Source: Vicugna pacos (lineage: Eukaryota > Chordata > Mammalia > Artiodactyla > Camelidae). From it: 64,000 nt of DNA. Under the pieces are notes generated by a model. That model was not told the origin of the DNA, did no database searches, and saw nothing but the letters and a program-made list of their open reading frames with translations. The stretch is taken from the NCBI RefSeq assembly GCF_048564905.1, contig NC_133023.1, positions 113,258,812 through 113,322,811 of the forward strand, read 5' to 3'. The translations under genes were made by a program, and so were the position numbers. Positions 23,536 to 35,515 of this stretch are shown here, piece by piece; the first letter of the stretch is position 1; every line of letters begins with the position of its first letter.

Positions 23536-24719
23536 CTGAAAGTATAAATGAAATATAAGATCAAGTACTAAGACAACTAGGATCAACAAGAAAAGTGTGG
23601 CCTGTCTGCAAAAAACAAAAACTCCATTATATCTACAGTATGGGAGTTTGAGGCTAGATAAAGCTCAGAACAGTCTTTGCATAAGATTGCTGAGACAGCT
23701 ACTTAAGTTTCTCATTAAAGGCTCCTTTCCATTCATTTAAAGTGATTTTAATTGCTTCAAGAGGCATTCCTTGCACCTTCTCACACTAACAATTTATGGT
23801 CATGGATTTAAAGACGCTAGTTGCAGAGCTGTGTGATTTTTCTCCTCCATCATTCTGCTGCTTAGTGGGTTTTACCAAATGAGTGGGTTTAAGACAAGAC
23901 TGCAAGTAGAAGTCAGTTTTTTTTATCATATCACGCAACCTTAGACATAGAAGCTGGGTTGATGTCCTCAGGGTTCTTAACTGCTGCTTCCACGTTGTTG
24001 CTCTCCTATCCTTGCTTAATGCTGTAATCAACTGTCTTCCTAGTTATTCATGCCTGCTCATCCAATGAAGATTCTACCACTGGAATCATTGTTGGGGAAT
24101 TCAGTGCCCAAATGGTGGGAAAGACTGAGAGGAAGCAGTGTCTTCAGCAGACATCCAAATTTTAATTGCTACTTTATTTATTTTGTTGGCTCATATTCTT
24201 CCAGCTTGGCCATTAGAAGCACCTGTATTTCTTTGACATTTTCCCATCCACTACCCCTCCCCTTTTTGAGCACTTCCTTACTTTCTGGAACCACAAGACA
24301 CTCCAGGTTCATATTGCATTTTCCTTGGCCCAGTCCTAGAGTTGTTCATTCTCCATGGATCCTTGGTTCTTTTTATTGGAGCATGGTATTAGAAACATAG
24401 ATCTGGGTGTGCTCATTGCTCCTGGGGTGTCATTGCTTCTAGGCCCTCTCGGTCAGCAGAGCTAGGAAATATACTAACCCCAATATGTACATATATCTAT
24501 AATTATTTCTATAAATATCCTTTTGTTTCTGTATTAGGAAAACATGAATTCACATTATTGTCTGCAACTTTAATTCAGCATCACATGATTTATTCTAGCC
24601 TTTCCATCTTATTTATTTATAATTACCCTCTCGAACAATGAGAAATCTAGGTCCTACTATCTGTCATCCATTTATTTAATCTTCCAACAGTAACAGTTTT
24701 CTTTATTCCTTTTCAATCT
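23536..24719. other. F8 intron 9, part with an unnamed repeat
   Basis: About 24090-24650 resembles a dispersed old repeat (TCTCCATGGATCCTTGGTTC, GTGTGCTCATTGCTCCTGG, CTCGGTCAGCAGAGCTAGG) that I recall from other mammalian introns but cannot name. The open frame at 24050-24400 lies within it and is not a gene. Confidence 0.4.
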
Positions 24720-25560
24720 TAAATTTTAATTTTTTCTCCTAAGGATACTGGCTAGAATTTCTAGTAAAATATTAAATAGAGATGGTGATACCTGTTAGCT
24801 GTGTCTTGTCCTGATCTTAGAAGGATTTCTGAGTTTCACTACCAAGTACAAAAGTGACTCTAAGTTTTCTGCAGATCTTCATCAGGATAAGGATGTCCCT
24901 TGCAATCCCAATTTCCCAATGACTTTATTATGAATGGAAGCTGAATTTTGATAAATGTTTTTATAAAACTATTGAGATTATCAAATGCTATTTTGCCCTT
25001 TTATGTCTCATTACATTCTTTTTTTTAACATTTCTTATTGATTTATAATCATTTTACAATGTTGTGTCAAATTCCAGTATAGAGCACAATTTTTCAGTTA
25101 TACATGCACATATATATATTCATTGTCATATTTTTTTCTCTGTAAGCTACCACAAGATCTTGTATATATTTCCCTGTGCTATACAGTATAATCTTGTTTA
25201 TCTATTCTACAATTTTGAACTCCCAGTCTATCCCTTCCTACCCCCCACCCCCTTGGCAACCACAAGTTTGTATTCTATGTCTATGAGTCTGTTTCTGTTT
25301 TGTATTTATGCTTTGTTTGTGTGGGTTTTCTTTTTAGATTCCACATATGAGCGATCTCATATGGTATTTTTCTTTCTCTTTCTGGCTTACTTCACTTAGA
25401 ATGATATTCTCCAGGAGCATCCATGTTGCTGCAAATGGCGTTATGTTGTCAGTTTTTATGGCTGAGTAGTATTCCATTGTGTAAATATACCACATCTTCT
25501 TTATCCAATCTCATGACATTCTTTAGTAGCTGAGTTGATGCAACTAACAATACATCTCCA
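24720..25560 (-). mobile_element. Old L1 ORF2 relic split by a younger L1
   Basis: Reverse complement of diverged L1 reverse-transcriptase region at 24720-25020, resuming after 25523. The interruption is the young L1 3' end at 25021-25508. Confidence 0.6.
25021..25508 (-). mobile_element. Young camelid L1 3' end with target-site duplication
   Basis: A 5'-truncated L1: poly(T) then 3' UTR and the last ORF2 codons in reverse complement. The flanks are TCTCATTACATTCTT (25006-25020) and TCTCATGACATTCTT (25509-25523), 14 of 15 matching, which marks a retrotransposition event. Low divergence from the copies at 42205 and 57360 suggests a recent camelid family. Confidence 0.9.
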
Positions 25561-26124
25561 AATTGATTTTTTTAAAAAAAATCCTAACTTTTAAAAACAC
25601 TGTTCATTGAGTATTCTGTTCTTTGCAGCATAAGAATTCTTAATATTCTATGTCTAGGGTTAGGAAGCATTTTCTGGAATGGGATGGATAGTAAAGGTGC
25701 TGGGCTTTGTGAGCTACATCCAGTCTCTTCTTCCTCTTCTTTTCTTTACAACTCTTTAAAAATGTAAAATGCTTCTAAGTTCAAAGGCTCTCCAAAAACA
25801 GACCATGAGACAAATTTGGCTCATAGGCCTTAGTCTGCTGATTTTTGTACTATATAACTAGTGGAAAAGTTCTAGAAGGGTATGTATCAAAGTCTAAGCA
25901 ATGAGTATTTCAAAGAAGTGACATGTTTAATGGATAGCATTAAATTTGTTTTCTATATAGTAACATTTTAAAACAAATTTATAATTCACATTTATTTGTG
26001 TAACATTTATAATTTTTAAAAGATCATGCCCATTGTAGACAAGGCTCAATTAGGAAGTTTTAAAAACTTGAAGTCCTCTAGAGTTTTTCTTCCAACCCAA
26101 CGTTATAGCTTTCCCTCAACTTAC

Positions 26125-26296
26125 CAGAAGTGTGTCTCCAACTTCACCATAAAGTAAAGGTCCCAGGATTCCTGATTCATACTGAATAGCTTCACGAGTC
26201 TTAAATGTTTCATCTGTGTATGCTATAAATCGGACTTTTTTATACTTCCTACCAATCCGCTGAGGACCATTGTTCAAATACAGACTTTTATAACTT
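26125..26296 (-). CDS. F8: F8 exon 9: A2 domain
   Basis: The 172-base exon has a TACAG acceptor and a GTAAGT donor. It encodes SYKSLYLNNGPQRIGRKYKK, VRFIAYTDETFKTREAIQYE and SGILGPLLYGEVGDTLL, which repeats the A-domain fold. Intron 8, separating it from exon 8, is only 288 bases, the shortest intron here. Confidence 0.97.
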
Positions 26297-26584
26297 CTGT
26301 ATAAGACACAAAAAGATGAGAGGTTGGAATAGAGAATTCTAGGTAGGGGACAGGTAGCTAAAATCCAGCTCTGAAACAGCTGTCATGATTTAATCAAGGA
26401 AAGGAGTGAGAAAAATACAAGCATCCATGATGTTAATTTTCAAACATATTAATGCTCCTGCCTTTTGATTCTGTACCTGTGCCGAACCCTAAACATGGCT
26501 CAGGGATTTGTTGCTTTGAATAACTAGGAAGAACTTTTTGATTATTTTTTGAAGAGAAAGCACCAAGGGTCAGAAGGTGCTCAC

Positions 26585-26846
26585 CCGTCACTGGAGGTGA
26601 GGGAGGAGGGAGCATAGTCCCAGTCCTCCTCTTCAGCAGCAATGTAATGGACCCAGGTTTTAGGATGCTTTTTGGCAACCGAGCGGATTTGGATAAAGGG
26701 AGGAGCATTGTCACCATCAAACTTGACCACATCCATGTCAGAGTCATAGGTATCACCATCATAATCTTCCTCTTCTTTATTATTTTTTATCCGTAGTTGG
26801 GGTTCCTCTGGGCAGCTGTCTACTTTGACATAAGCTTCCATACCAT
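26585..26846 (-). CDS. F8: F8 exon 8: end of A1, acidic a1, start of A2
   Basis: The 262-base exon has a CTCCAG acceptor and a GTGAGC donor. PEEPQLRIKNN holds the activated protein C cleavage arginine (precursor R356, human mature R336). It is followed by an acidic stretch with two tyrosines, EEEDYDGDTYDSDMDVVKFD. The thrombin site IQIR/SVAKKHPKTW (R392/S393, human R372) is intact and begins A2. The last residues, DYAPSSLTSSDG, diverge from human DYAPLVLAPDDR. Cleavage at R392 is required for cofactor activity, and cleavage at R356 inactivates. Confidence 0.98.
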
Positions 26847-28095
26847 CTGGAGACAGACAAACCAAACCATGTCAGGTTACAGTGAGACTTCCTTGGTTTA
26901 ACTCTTACAACTTTGTTTTCTCTTATTAGCCTTTAAGGCCCTCTCCTAGGTGTTCCCTTCTCTACACCAATGCTCTTTCTTGCAATTCTCCTGTATGGAT
27001 TACCTTCTCCATATCTAGGACTTGCTGGTTTCTTCCTCTGGTCTTTGCACTCACCATTTCCCTTCTGCCTGACTCAGCTCCAATTTATGTGTTACCTCCT
27101 TTTTAAGACTCACTTGTTTACTCTTATAATACATATGAATATTTCTCTTTTGGAACTTACTCTGGGCCTATCACTCCCCAACTCCCAAATAATAAACAAG
27201 GACACCTGAGGAACTGCATATTTTCAGCATTTGGAAGCTTAGGTCAGACCAACTCCCCATTCCCACAGTTACCTAGTGATTGTTTTTATATACTCAGTTG
27301 AATTACGATAACAGCTCATCAGGAAAAAATGTTAATATATATATAAATTTCAAGACATATTCCAAATTCATAAAGACATGAAAAGGTACAACTTAGAATC
27401 AAGGAAATATGTTATATGTCTTAAGAGCATGTCTACCTGTGACTTCTTGTAAACCCTATAGCAAGTCTATTCAACAATCTCAGTTTCATCTTCATATTTT
27501 ATAAAATGTGGATAATAATCCCTACCCTATCTATGCCTTGCGGGTATTTTGAAGATCAATACCAAGAAGGGAGACCTGTTTACTGGATGATGGGGAACAA
27601 GGCAGATTTCAGGAGCAGCAAATGACTAGTCTGGGTTCATGTGGCCTTAAACAATTCATTCTGGATCTAAAAATGAAGGGTTTTGTCTGAGGCCTAATAA
27701 GACAAAGCATTTTTTTACCTGAAAAACAAGGATTAAAATCAGTGTAAAGAAGTGTCAAAAGAATAAAACAAAAACAAAGTGTAAAACAAACTCCTCTTAA
27801 ACTGAATCAGGCTTCAAACTAGATAGTGACAAGTATCTGTGCCTATTCCTCTGTCCCTATAGGATCAACTTCCTCTTACTTGTCCTGTATGACATCCTCT
27901 GTCCCCTAATGTCTTGTCAAAAATCTCATAAATATTATGTAATAGCTGAGGAAGAGAGGTCCCTATTCTTCATCACTCCCGAGGACTATAGACAAGGTCA
28001 CTCATAGGACATAAGGGGAGAATAGTTGATGCATGGTAAGATTAAATCTCTTTCCCAGGGCAACCAAGAAACCTGAAGAGAGGGTTAATATAAGA
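26847..28095. other. F8 intron 7, acceptor-distal part
   Basis: About 26900-27190 resembles a plus-strand L2 (CTTTAAGGCCCTCTCCTAGG, CTCCAATTTATGTGTTACCT). The rest, 27200-28095, is AT-rich with no recognised feature. Confidence 0.45.
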
Positions 28096-28096
28096 G

Positions 28097-28830
28097 TGAT
28101 AGGAACATTTTTGGATTGGGTTGTTTATTTTTTTCTTATTGAGTCGTATGAGCTGCTTATATATTCTGGAGATCAAGCCTTTGTCGGTTTCATCGTTTGC
28201 AAAACTTTTCTCCCATTCCGTAGGTTGTCTTTTTGTTTTACTTATGGTTTCCTTTGCTGTGCAGAAGCTTGTAAGTTTAATTAGGTCCCATTTGTTTATT
28301 CTTGCTTTTATTTCTATTGCTTGGGTAGACTGTCCTAGGAGAACATTTTTGAGATATATGTCAGATAATGTTTTGCCTATATTTTCTTCAAGGAGTTTTA
28401 TTGAATCTTGTCTTATGTTTAAGTCTTTGATACATTTTGAGTTTATTTTTGTGTCTGGTGTAAGGAAGTGTTCCAGCTTCACTGATTTACATGCTGCTGT
28501 CCAGTTTTCCCAACACCATTTGCTGAAGAGACTGTCTTTATTCCATTGTATGTTCTTGCCTCCTTTGTCAAAGATGAGTTGACCAAAAGTTTGTGGGTTC
28601 ATTTCTGGGCTCTCTATTCTGTTCCATTGGTCTATATGTCTGTTTTTGTCCCAATACCATGCTGTCTTGATGACTGTAGCTCTATAGTACTGTCTGAAGT
28701 CTGGGAGAGTTATTCCTCCAGCCTCTTTCTTTCTCTTCAGTAATGCTTTGGCAATTCTATGTCTTTGATGGTTCCATATAAATTTGATTATGATTTGTTC
28801 TAGTTCTGTGAAATATGTCCTGGGTAATTT
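28097..28830 (-). mobile_element. Young L1 ORF2 fragment, open over its full length
   Basis: The minus strand encodes late ORF2 without interruption: [80 protein letters not shown] and [20 protein letters not shown]. The surrounding open frame is 276 codons (28872-28042). Both ends of the L1 match are truncated: there is no 3' UTR or poly(A), and no reverse transcriptase core. It is close to the copy at 56277-57590 and so is young. Confidence 0.9.
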
Positions 28831-28875
28831 GACAAGTGCTCTTAAACATGAAAGCTTGGGCCTCCTCAACATTTT

Positions 28876-29735
28876 CCTCCAAAAGCTCTCAATGGTGACA
28901 ATAGAGGAGTAGACAAAGAGAGTTGTTAGATCAGTCCAAGATTAAGAGTTATCAGAGTAAATATACAAGAAGGAAAATAAAGGTGAGATGATCATGTAAC
29001 ATGAATTTTCATAGGTTATAGTGAGAAATGGGCTCATATTAACAATAATTTGAAACTGTAGGTACCATTGTCCCAACTTGCTTATACAGGACCTTTGACC
29101 CTTTGCAAAGTCAAGTAGTCCTTGAAAACCTCATGCAGTACCTCACATATGCTCACCAACTTCCACTCCCATGTTGTTTCTCCCAGTATCCTCTATCCCC
29201 TGACATGCCCTGAGTTTCCTAGATGTCTCTCATCTCCTACCAAGTATCTACACTTCATTTCCATGTATACCAGTTGTCTGTTGTCTCATATTGAGCACTG
29301 CAATATACTGGAGCCCTTATGGTTACAACCTATGCACTGTACTTTTTTCCATTTCCTTGAATTTCTCATAAAACATCTCTTCAGCTATGACCCCAAGTCC
29401 TTCTCTTCATAGTATTGAAGCCTCATTAATGGTATCGTGCTGGGAAATCAATGATAGATACACTGTCCCCCTCACTTTCACCACATCATTCTTCCCTAGA
29501 CCATTTCCCCTCCGTCTATTTCACAGGTAGATTCACCAGTAAATTCACAAGTACTACTAATAATCAAGCCCCCTTATACTCAAGGTAAAATATTTACTTT
29601 GAAAACTGGCTAAAACTAGGGAAACTCAGTTGAGGTCTATCTAATATAATCCTATACTGGACAGTGGACAGTAAATTCCATTAAAAGAAGAGTTCGATAT
29701 TTATAATGCTAGTCTTTAAGATGCACAGATATTAC
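28876..29735. other. F8 intron 7, part near exon 7
   Basis: A possible diverged plus-strand L2 covers about 29100-29420 (CCTACCAAGTATCTACACTT, CATGTATACCAGTTGTCTG). Nothing else is recognised. Confidence 0.4.
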
Positions 29736-29957
29736 CATGTTGATGTGAAGAGATATGACAGAACAATAGAAACTGGCCAAGATCCATCAGGAGGGTCTGA
29801 GCAGTAAGGAAAGTTATTGGCGAGATCTCCAAGGAAGCCTGGCGATGGTTCCTCACAAGAAATGTGTGGCCTTCAAGGAAAATTGAATGTACTTCAGGGG
29901 TGGTGCCCATTCCAATCACATGCCAATAGACCGATTTCTTGTGACATCCAATCAGAC
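29736..29957 (-). CDS. F8: F8 exon 7: A1 domain with copper ligands
   Basis: The 222-base exon has a TTACAG acceptor and a GTAATA donor. It encodes LIGCHKKSVYWHVIGMGTTP through EVHSIFLEGHTFLVRNHRQA, ASLEISPITFLTAQTLLMDL and GQFLLFCHISSHQH. EVHSIFLEGH and FCHISSHQH carry the conserved His and Cys residues of the A1 type-1 copper-like site. The sequence is nearly identical to human, as expected for a structural core. The run of hydrophobic residues in LLMDLGQFLLFCH corresponds to the human BiP-binding hydrophobic pocket region. Confidence 0.98.
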
Positions 29958-30139
29958 CTGTAAAGTAGGAATAAGACAACTATGGTCAAGAATTAGAGAA
30001 TTTGAAGTGGAAAACACTTCCTAAGATAAGATGGATGAATTGTCCCTACAAATTTTATTATCTTGACTGGAACCAAATTTCCAAAGACAATGGGGTACTT
30101 TCAAGCCAAGGTCATCAATGACTATCATGCTGCCAAATT

Positions 30140-30600
30140 CAATGGGTATTTTTCAGTCTTCATGGCATCTGTTGACCATTCATTCCTTCCCAAAATTCTC
30201 TCCTCCCTTGGCCTCTGTGCCAAAATCTCTCAGGGTTTTGTTCTCCTAATTCTTATACTGCTCCTTCTTCTGTCTACTTTCTTGATGTCTCCTCTATCCA
30301 TCCATTAAATGCTAGGTCACCTCAGGGCTTATCCCTAGGCCTTATTCTCTTGTTAATCAAATTGTCTCCCTCCCTGAACAATCATTCATTCTCATGGTGT
30401 TAATGATCATCCATCTGCTGTTAACGCTCTTATTTCAGATCTCTCTCAGAAATCCAGACTCACACAGTCAGTCACCTTCTCCATATCTTCAACTGGATAT
30501 CTCATAAAGCCCACATGTACAAAACAAAATTTTCAATCTTCATCACCTCATCTTCTTCCAGAGTTCCTTATTTCTGTGAATGGCACCATCCTGCATTCAA
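30140..30600 (+). repeat. L2 LINE relic
   Basis: Plus-strand L2 sequence, with blocks TCCTCCCTTGGCCTCTGTG, CTCAGGGCTTATCCCTAGGC and CATTCTCATGGTGTTAATG. Old and diverged. F8 intron 6. Confidence 0.65.
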
Positions 30601-30827
30601 CTATGCAAGTGAGAGCTATTTTTGTTTTGATTGTTACTTTTTCATATAATCCTATTACTACTATTTTTCACTTACTAGATAACCTGTTTATTATAACAGG
30701 CTGTCACTCAGGAACAGCCAGATGGAAGAGTGGCACCCCTAGAGAGGGCACTCTGCCCAAATCTCCACGTGTTCACCAACTCAGAAGCTCCAATCATATT
30801 ATTACTGTTTCAATGCAGTATCTTCTT

Positions 30828-31020
30828 TTCTTTTTAAATTGAAGTCTAGTCAGTTTACAATGCTGTGTCAATTTCTGGTGTACAGCATTATGTTTAAGTT
30901 ATACATACACATACATATTTTCCTTTTCTTATTCTTTTCCATTATAGATTACCACAAGATATCGAATATAGTTCTTGGTGCTATTCAGTACAAACTTGTT
31001 TATCTATTTTATGTATAGTA
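30828..31020 (-). mobile_element. Young L1 3' UTR fragment with target-site duplication
   Basis: A 190-base L1 tail in reverse complement. The flanks read GTTTCAATGCAGTATCTTCTT (30807-30827) and GTTTCAATGTGGTATCTTCTT (31021-31041), 19 of 21 matching, a clear target-site duplication. Confidence 0.9.
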
Positions 31021-31398
31021 GTTTCAATGTGGTATCTTCTTGAATCTTTATTAAAATACTACTTACAGCTTTTGATAAGTTGTTTTAAGCATTATCTATT
31101 TTTATTTGTTTCTCTTTGCATATTCCCTTCATGTTTTAGGCTTCCTTAAATATTTGTTCATTCTTGGATGCCCATTTTAATTTAAGCAAAAGAAAAGAGA
31201 AATCTGTGAGCTCTGTGTATATGGGCAGTCCATGATTTTTAGGTGACTGGAAGAAGAATCAGCCACTGTACTATAAGACCTTCCAGAGAGAGTTCAGTGG
31301 GCTTTCCTCTGGGGTGCAGAACTGTCTGAGAACTGGAGAAGAGAGCTCTGGTAGTGAATGCAGAAGACCCTGAGGATTCTTGAGCAGGCTGTACATAC

Positions 31399-31515
31399 CT
31401 GGCAGAGATCTGTTTATATAGCCATTGATTGTGTGCATTGTAGGCTGGGCCCAAGCAGATGGAGGATTCATAGCCTGCATCAGGGACTCATTTTTTCCCG
31501 AGTGCCAACTTTTCC
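31399..31515 (-). CDS. F8: F8 exon 6: A1 domain
   Basis: The 117-base exon has a CTTCAG acceptor and a GTATGT donor. It encodes KSWHSGKNESLMQAMNPPSA then WAQPTMHTINGYINRSLPG. The INRS sequon matches the human glycosylation site at mature Asn239. A second sequon, NES near the start, is absent in human (KNSLM); dog has NAS at the same place. The exon's middle (AMNPPSAWAQPT) is the least conserved part of A1 here. Confidence 0.96.
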
Positions 31516-32717
31516 CTGAAGAGAGAGGAGGGAAACAGAGAGGGCCACTTATGCGTCTGTCTCACGACTGACCTTCCCTTTCTCCTTCCCTCCCTTCCAT
31601 GAGGCAAAGACTTCTCACTCCTTAAGCATTTTTATCAGCACAGTAGGCAAGGATGACTTTCCTTCAAAGTCAGTAAGAAAAAGGGAGAAGCAATTTCTTG
31701 CTCAAACTGATTATCTCTCCCTATATTTATCCATATCAGTAGGTGGAAAGGAATAACAAATGTTAACTAGGAGAAGGGGGAATATTGGTAAGTTTGCACC
31801 ATGATGATTTCATTTTGTTCATTAGGTAACATGTTTAAAAGGAAGCAGATGAAATTCATCAGTATCTGTCCCTGTCCTAACTGCTTCGTTAGCTTGGTGC
31901 AATGAAAACCCAAGAACCCGAAAGCTTCCCAACCTTCTTCGTTCAGGCAGGAATTAATTTCAATTAATAAGAGTGAAAGCACTATAAATATTATTATTAG
32001 ACAGCAGCTTCTTAAAGTTGCCCCTTTGTGTAAAGGACTGAAATTTTCTGAAGCACCCAGCCTTTGGAGAATTCTTATATATTCATTCACTCATTTATTC
32101 ATTCAGTCAAACATATTTACTCAGCACTACTGAACACTAGGTACTGATGACAGAGAATACAGAGCCTCTGTCTTCAAGGTGCTTACAATTTAGCCTGAAT
32201 AGACAGAGAAGTGGACAATTGTAATAAAGAGTGAAGAGTGATGTAATAGACATGAGAACAGGGTATTATGGGAGAAAACAGAAGTAGCTTAACTTTGCTT
32301 GAATGGAAAGGAATACGGGGTCAAAGAAGATAAATATTAAATAAAGCAGACAATGATTTCATGTGATAAGGAGGAAGCTCCAGGTGCTGTGGAAATATAT
32401 AAAGAGGCATCTAACCTAGAGCATGGGGAGAAGGAGAAACTTATCGGTGTGAAGCTGGAGATAGGCTTTGCAAGTGGAAGAAACAGCATGAGCAAAGGAT
32501 GCAAGAAAAGCTTCTTCCATTGGAACTCAGGTTGCACTTTTTTTCTTGGAATTCATTTCAATCCCCATCTCCCTTCCTTCCTGAACAGTAATGTAGCTTA
32601 TGCTTTTTCTATAATCACTTCCTCTAGACAATAACAGCCCTCATGTTCAAGGACCAGATTTAATTAATATATTTCATTTCTTTCAGGAGACCAAAAATCA
32701 GATAGCAGCTCACTAAC
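31516..32717. other. F8 intron 5
   Basis: The part near exon 6 is unique-looking. The part from 32075 to 32550 is an L2-like relic listed separately. No other feature is seen. Confidence 0.5.
32075..32550 (-). repeat. L2-type LINE relic
   Basis: Begins ATTCATTCACTCATTTATTC like a reversed L2 3' end. L2-type blocks follow (CTTCAAGGTGCTTACAATTT, GCATGAGCAAAGGATGCAAG). Confidence 0.55.
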
Positions 32718-32786
32718 CTTCATCAAATACAGCAAAAAGTAGTACGAATTCATGCAAGGTCTGTGTCCTTTCTTTGTCCAGACTCC
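32718..32786 (-). CDS. F8: F8 exon 5: A1 domain
   Basis: This 69-base exon, the shortest coding exon in the window, has a TTCCAG acceptor and a GTTAGT donor. It encodes SLDKERTQTLHEFVLLFAVFDEG, matching human SLAKEKTQTLHKFILLFAVFDEG. The LLFAVFDEGKSW junction with exon 6 is a hallmark of the A domains. Confidence 0.96.
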
Positions 32787-32964
32787 CTGGAAAAGAAGTG
32801 AGAGCATTTTTTTATTGAAAAGCGTATCACAGGAAATTGACACTAGGGGGACACATTTCTCCGTCAACTGCTTGAGAGCACAAATGTGTCCTTTGTCTCT
32901 TGGTGAGAAAGCAATGTTATCTCTTTGGTGTCACATCTCCTATATCAGTGTTTCTAAAAATTAA

Positions 32965-33520
32965 TTACTAAAAAGAGATACATGATATATAGAATGGAAT
33001 ACTAATGGAATATTATCCAGCCTTTAAAAAGAAGAAAATTCTGCCATTTGCAAAAATGCAAATGAATCTGGAAGGCATTATGCTAAGTAAAATGTCATAG
33101 AAAGACAAATATTAAATGATTCCACTTACATATCTCATATAATGGCAGGAGGCGGGATAGGGAAAATGGGGAGTTGTTGTTCAGGGGTATAAAGTTTCAG
33201 TTATGCTAGATGAATAAGTTCTACAGATCTGCTTACAACATTGTGCCTATACTCAATGATACAGTATTGTACACTTCAAAAGTTCTTAAGATGGTAGATC
33301 TCATATGTGTTCTTAACACACACACACACACACACACACACAAACCCTAAGAGACACAAGGAAACTCTGGGAGGTGCTGGATATGTCTATTACCTTGATT
33401 TGGTGCTAAGTGTTTTTCTATGTCCAAAGTCATCAAATTATACACATTAAATATGTGCAGTTCTTTGTATATCAATTATATATCAATAAGGCTGTTAAAA
33501 ATAAATTATATGCTATGTAG
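32965..33520 (+). mobile_element. Old L1 3' end
   Basis: Plus-strand end of ORF2 and 3' UTR: GGAATATTATCCAGCCTTTA, GGGGAGTTGTTGTTCAGGGG, TATACTCAATGATACAGTAT. It contains a (CA)n tract at about 33319-33342. L1MB/L1MD type, in F8 intron 4. Confidence 0.7.
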
Positions 33521-34802
33521 TATCAGTGAATAACTAGAAATCAAAATGTAAGAAAGAATAATGTTTATAATAGCTCAAAAAATTGAAAACTTAGGTATAG
33601 ACACTGGTGGTGGCCATTTTGGAAGATTGTTCTACCATAAGGACACTGGTGCTGGCAAGCATCACTTTGGAGCCCTTTCTCTAGCCATTAAGCACTGGCC
33701 ACCAGCCAGTAGGCACCAGTCCCAGGACCCCTCAGGCCAAACAGCCAGCAATATGGGGACCCAGTCTGGCCCACCAGCAGACCAGAACCAGCCTGGGACC
33801 CCAAGTCCCCCTGCCAGCCATGTTGGCACCCAGCCCTACCCACAAGTGGAGTGGCACCAGCCCTGGGCCTCCCAGGGCCATGCAGCCAGCTGCACCAGGA
33901 CCAGCCCTACCCAACAGGGACCAACAGCCTCTGCACAAGGAAGGGCCTTGCTGCCAACTATGTTGGGGGCCAACTCTCCCTACCAGGATGCCCATAGTGT
34001 GGCTCCATCATAACAGAAGTGTCCACACAGCCCACATGTGGGGGCACCCCTGGAACATATGGCTCTGGTGATGAGAGGAGAATGCACTGCTGAGACACAT
34101 AAGACATTTATTACATAAGGCCACTTCTCCAGGACTAGGAAATGTAAGCTGCCAAATACACAGAAATAAAAACAGAAAATAGGGCAAAATGAGGAGACAG
34201 AAGAATTATGTTCTAAACAAAGGAAAAAGATAAAAACATCAGAAGAAGTAAGCAAAGTGGAGGTAAGTAATCTATCTTATAAAAAGTTCAAAGTAATGAT
34301 CATAAAGATGCTCAGTGAATTTGGGAGAAGAATGGATGCACACAGTGAGAATTTTAACAAAGGGAAAATATAAAGAACAACCAAACAGAGCTGAAGAATA
34401 CAATAACTGAAATTTTAAAATAACACTATAAGTAATCAACAGTAGGCTAAATGATAGCGAGGAACAGACTAGTGAACAGGAAGACAGAGTAGTGGAAATC
34501 ACCTAAGCTGCACAGAAAAAAGAAAAAAGAATTTTAAAAAATGAGGACAGTTTAAGAAACTTCTGGGACAACACCAAGCATACTAAACATTTGCATTATA
34601 AGGATCTCAGAAGGACAAGAGAGAGAAAGGGGCAGAAAATATATTTGAAGAACTAATAGCTGAAAACTTCCTTAACCTGGGAAAGGAAACAGATCCAAGT
34701 CCAGGGAGCACAGACAGTCCCAAAAAGGATCAACACAAGGAAAGCCACACAAAGACACACTGTAGTTACAATGGCAAAAATTAAATATAAAGATAGAATC
34801 TT

Positions 34803-34895
34803 GAGGGGAGAGTGTAACTCAGTGGTAGAGTGCATGCTTAGCATGCATGAGGTCCTGGGTTCAATCCCCAGCACCTCTTCTAAAAAAAAAAAAAC
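34803..34895 (+). mobile_element. Vic-1-type tRNA-derived SINE with target-site duplication
   Basis: The body has a clear A box (GTGTAACTCAGTGGTAGAG) and B box (GAGGTCCTGGGTTCAATCCC), with the palindromic GCATGCTTAGCATGC between them, and a 13-base A tail. Flanks are ATAGAATCTT (34793-34802) and ATAGTATCTT (34896-34905). This is the clearest single camelid marker in the window. Confidence 0.93.
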
Positions 34896-35463
34896 ATAGT
34901 ATCTTAAAAGCAACAAGGGAAAAGCAGCAAGTAACATAAAAGGGAACTCCCATAAGGCTATCAGCTGACTTTTCAGCAGAAACCCTGCAGGCCAGAAGGG
35001 AGTGGCACGATATATTCAAAGTGGTGAAGGGAAAACCCTATAATCAAGAATACTCTACCCAGCAAGGCTCTTGTTTACATTTGATGAGGATATTACAAGC
35101 TTTACAGACAAGCAAAAGCTAAAAGAGTTCAGTGCCACTAAACCAGCTTTATGGGAAATGTTGAGGGGACTTCTCTAAGGGAGAAAGAAAAGACCACAAC
35201 TAGAAATATGAAAATTATAAGAAGAAAATTCTCACTGGTAAAGGCAAATGTACAGTAAAGGCAGGAGATAAACCATTTATAAAGCTAGTAGGAATGTTAA
35301 AAGAGAAGAGTAGCAAAACCACCTACATCCACAATAAGTAGTTAAGGGACATACAAGACAAAAAGATGTAAAATATGAAGTAAAAAATATTAAAAGTGGT
35401 GGAGGTGAGTAAAAATGTAGTGTTGTTAGAATGCATTCAAACCTAAGAGGTCATCTAACTAAA

Positions 35464-35464
<1 letters not shown>

Positions 35465-35515
<51 letters not shown>

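Noticed and set aside
33561-34013. A 150-codon proline-rich open frame on the plus strand
   Set aside because: It coincides with the GC-richer 5' UTR of an old L1.
34803-34895. tRNA gene
   Set aside because: A and B boxes are present, but the sequence is flanked by a target-site duplication and ends in poly(A), so it is a tRNA-derived SINE.
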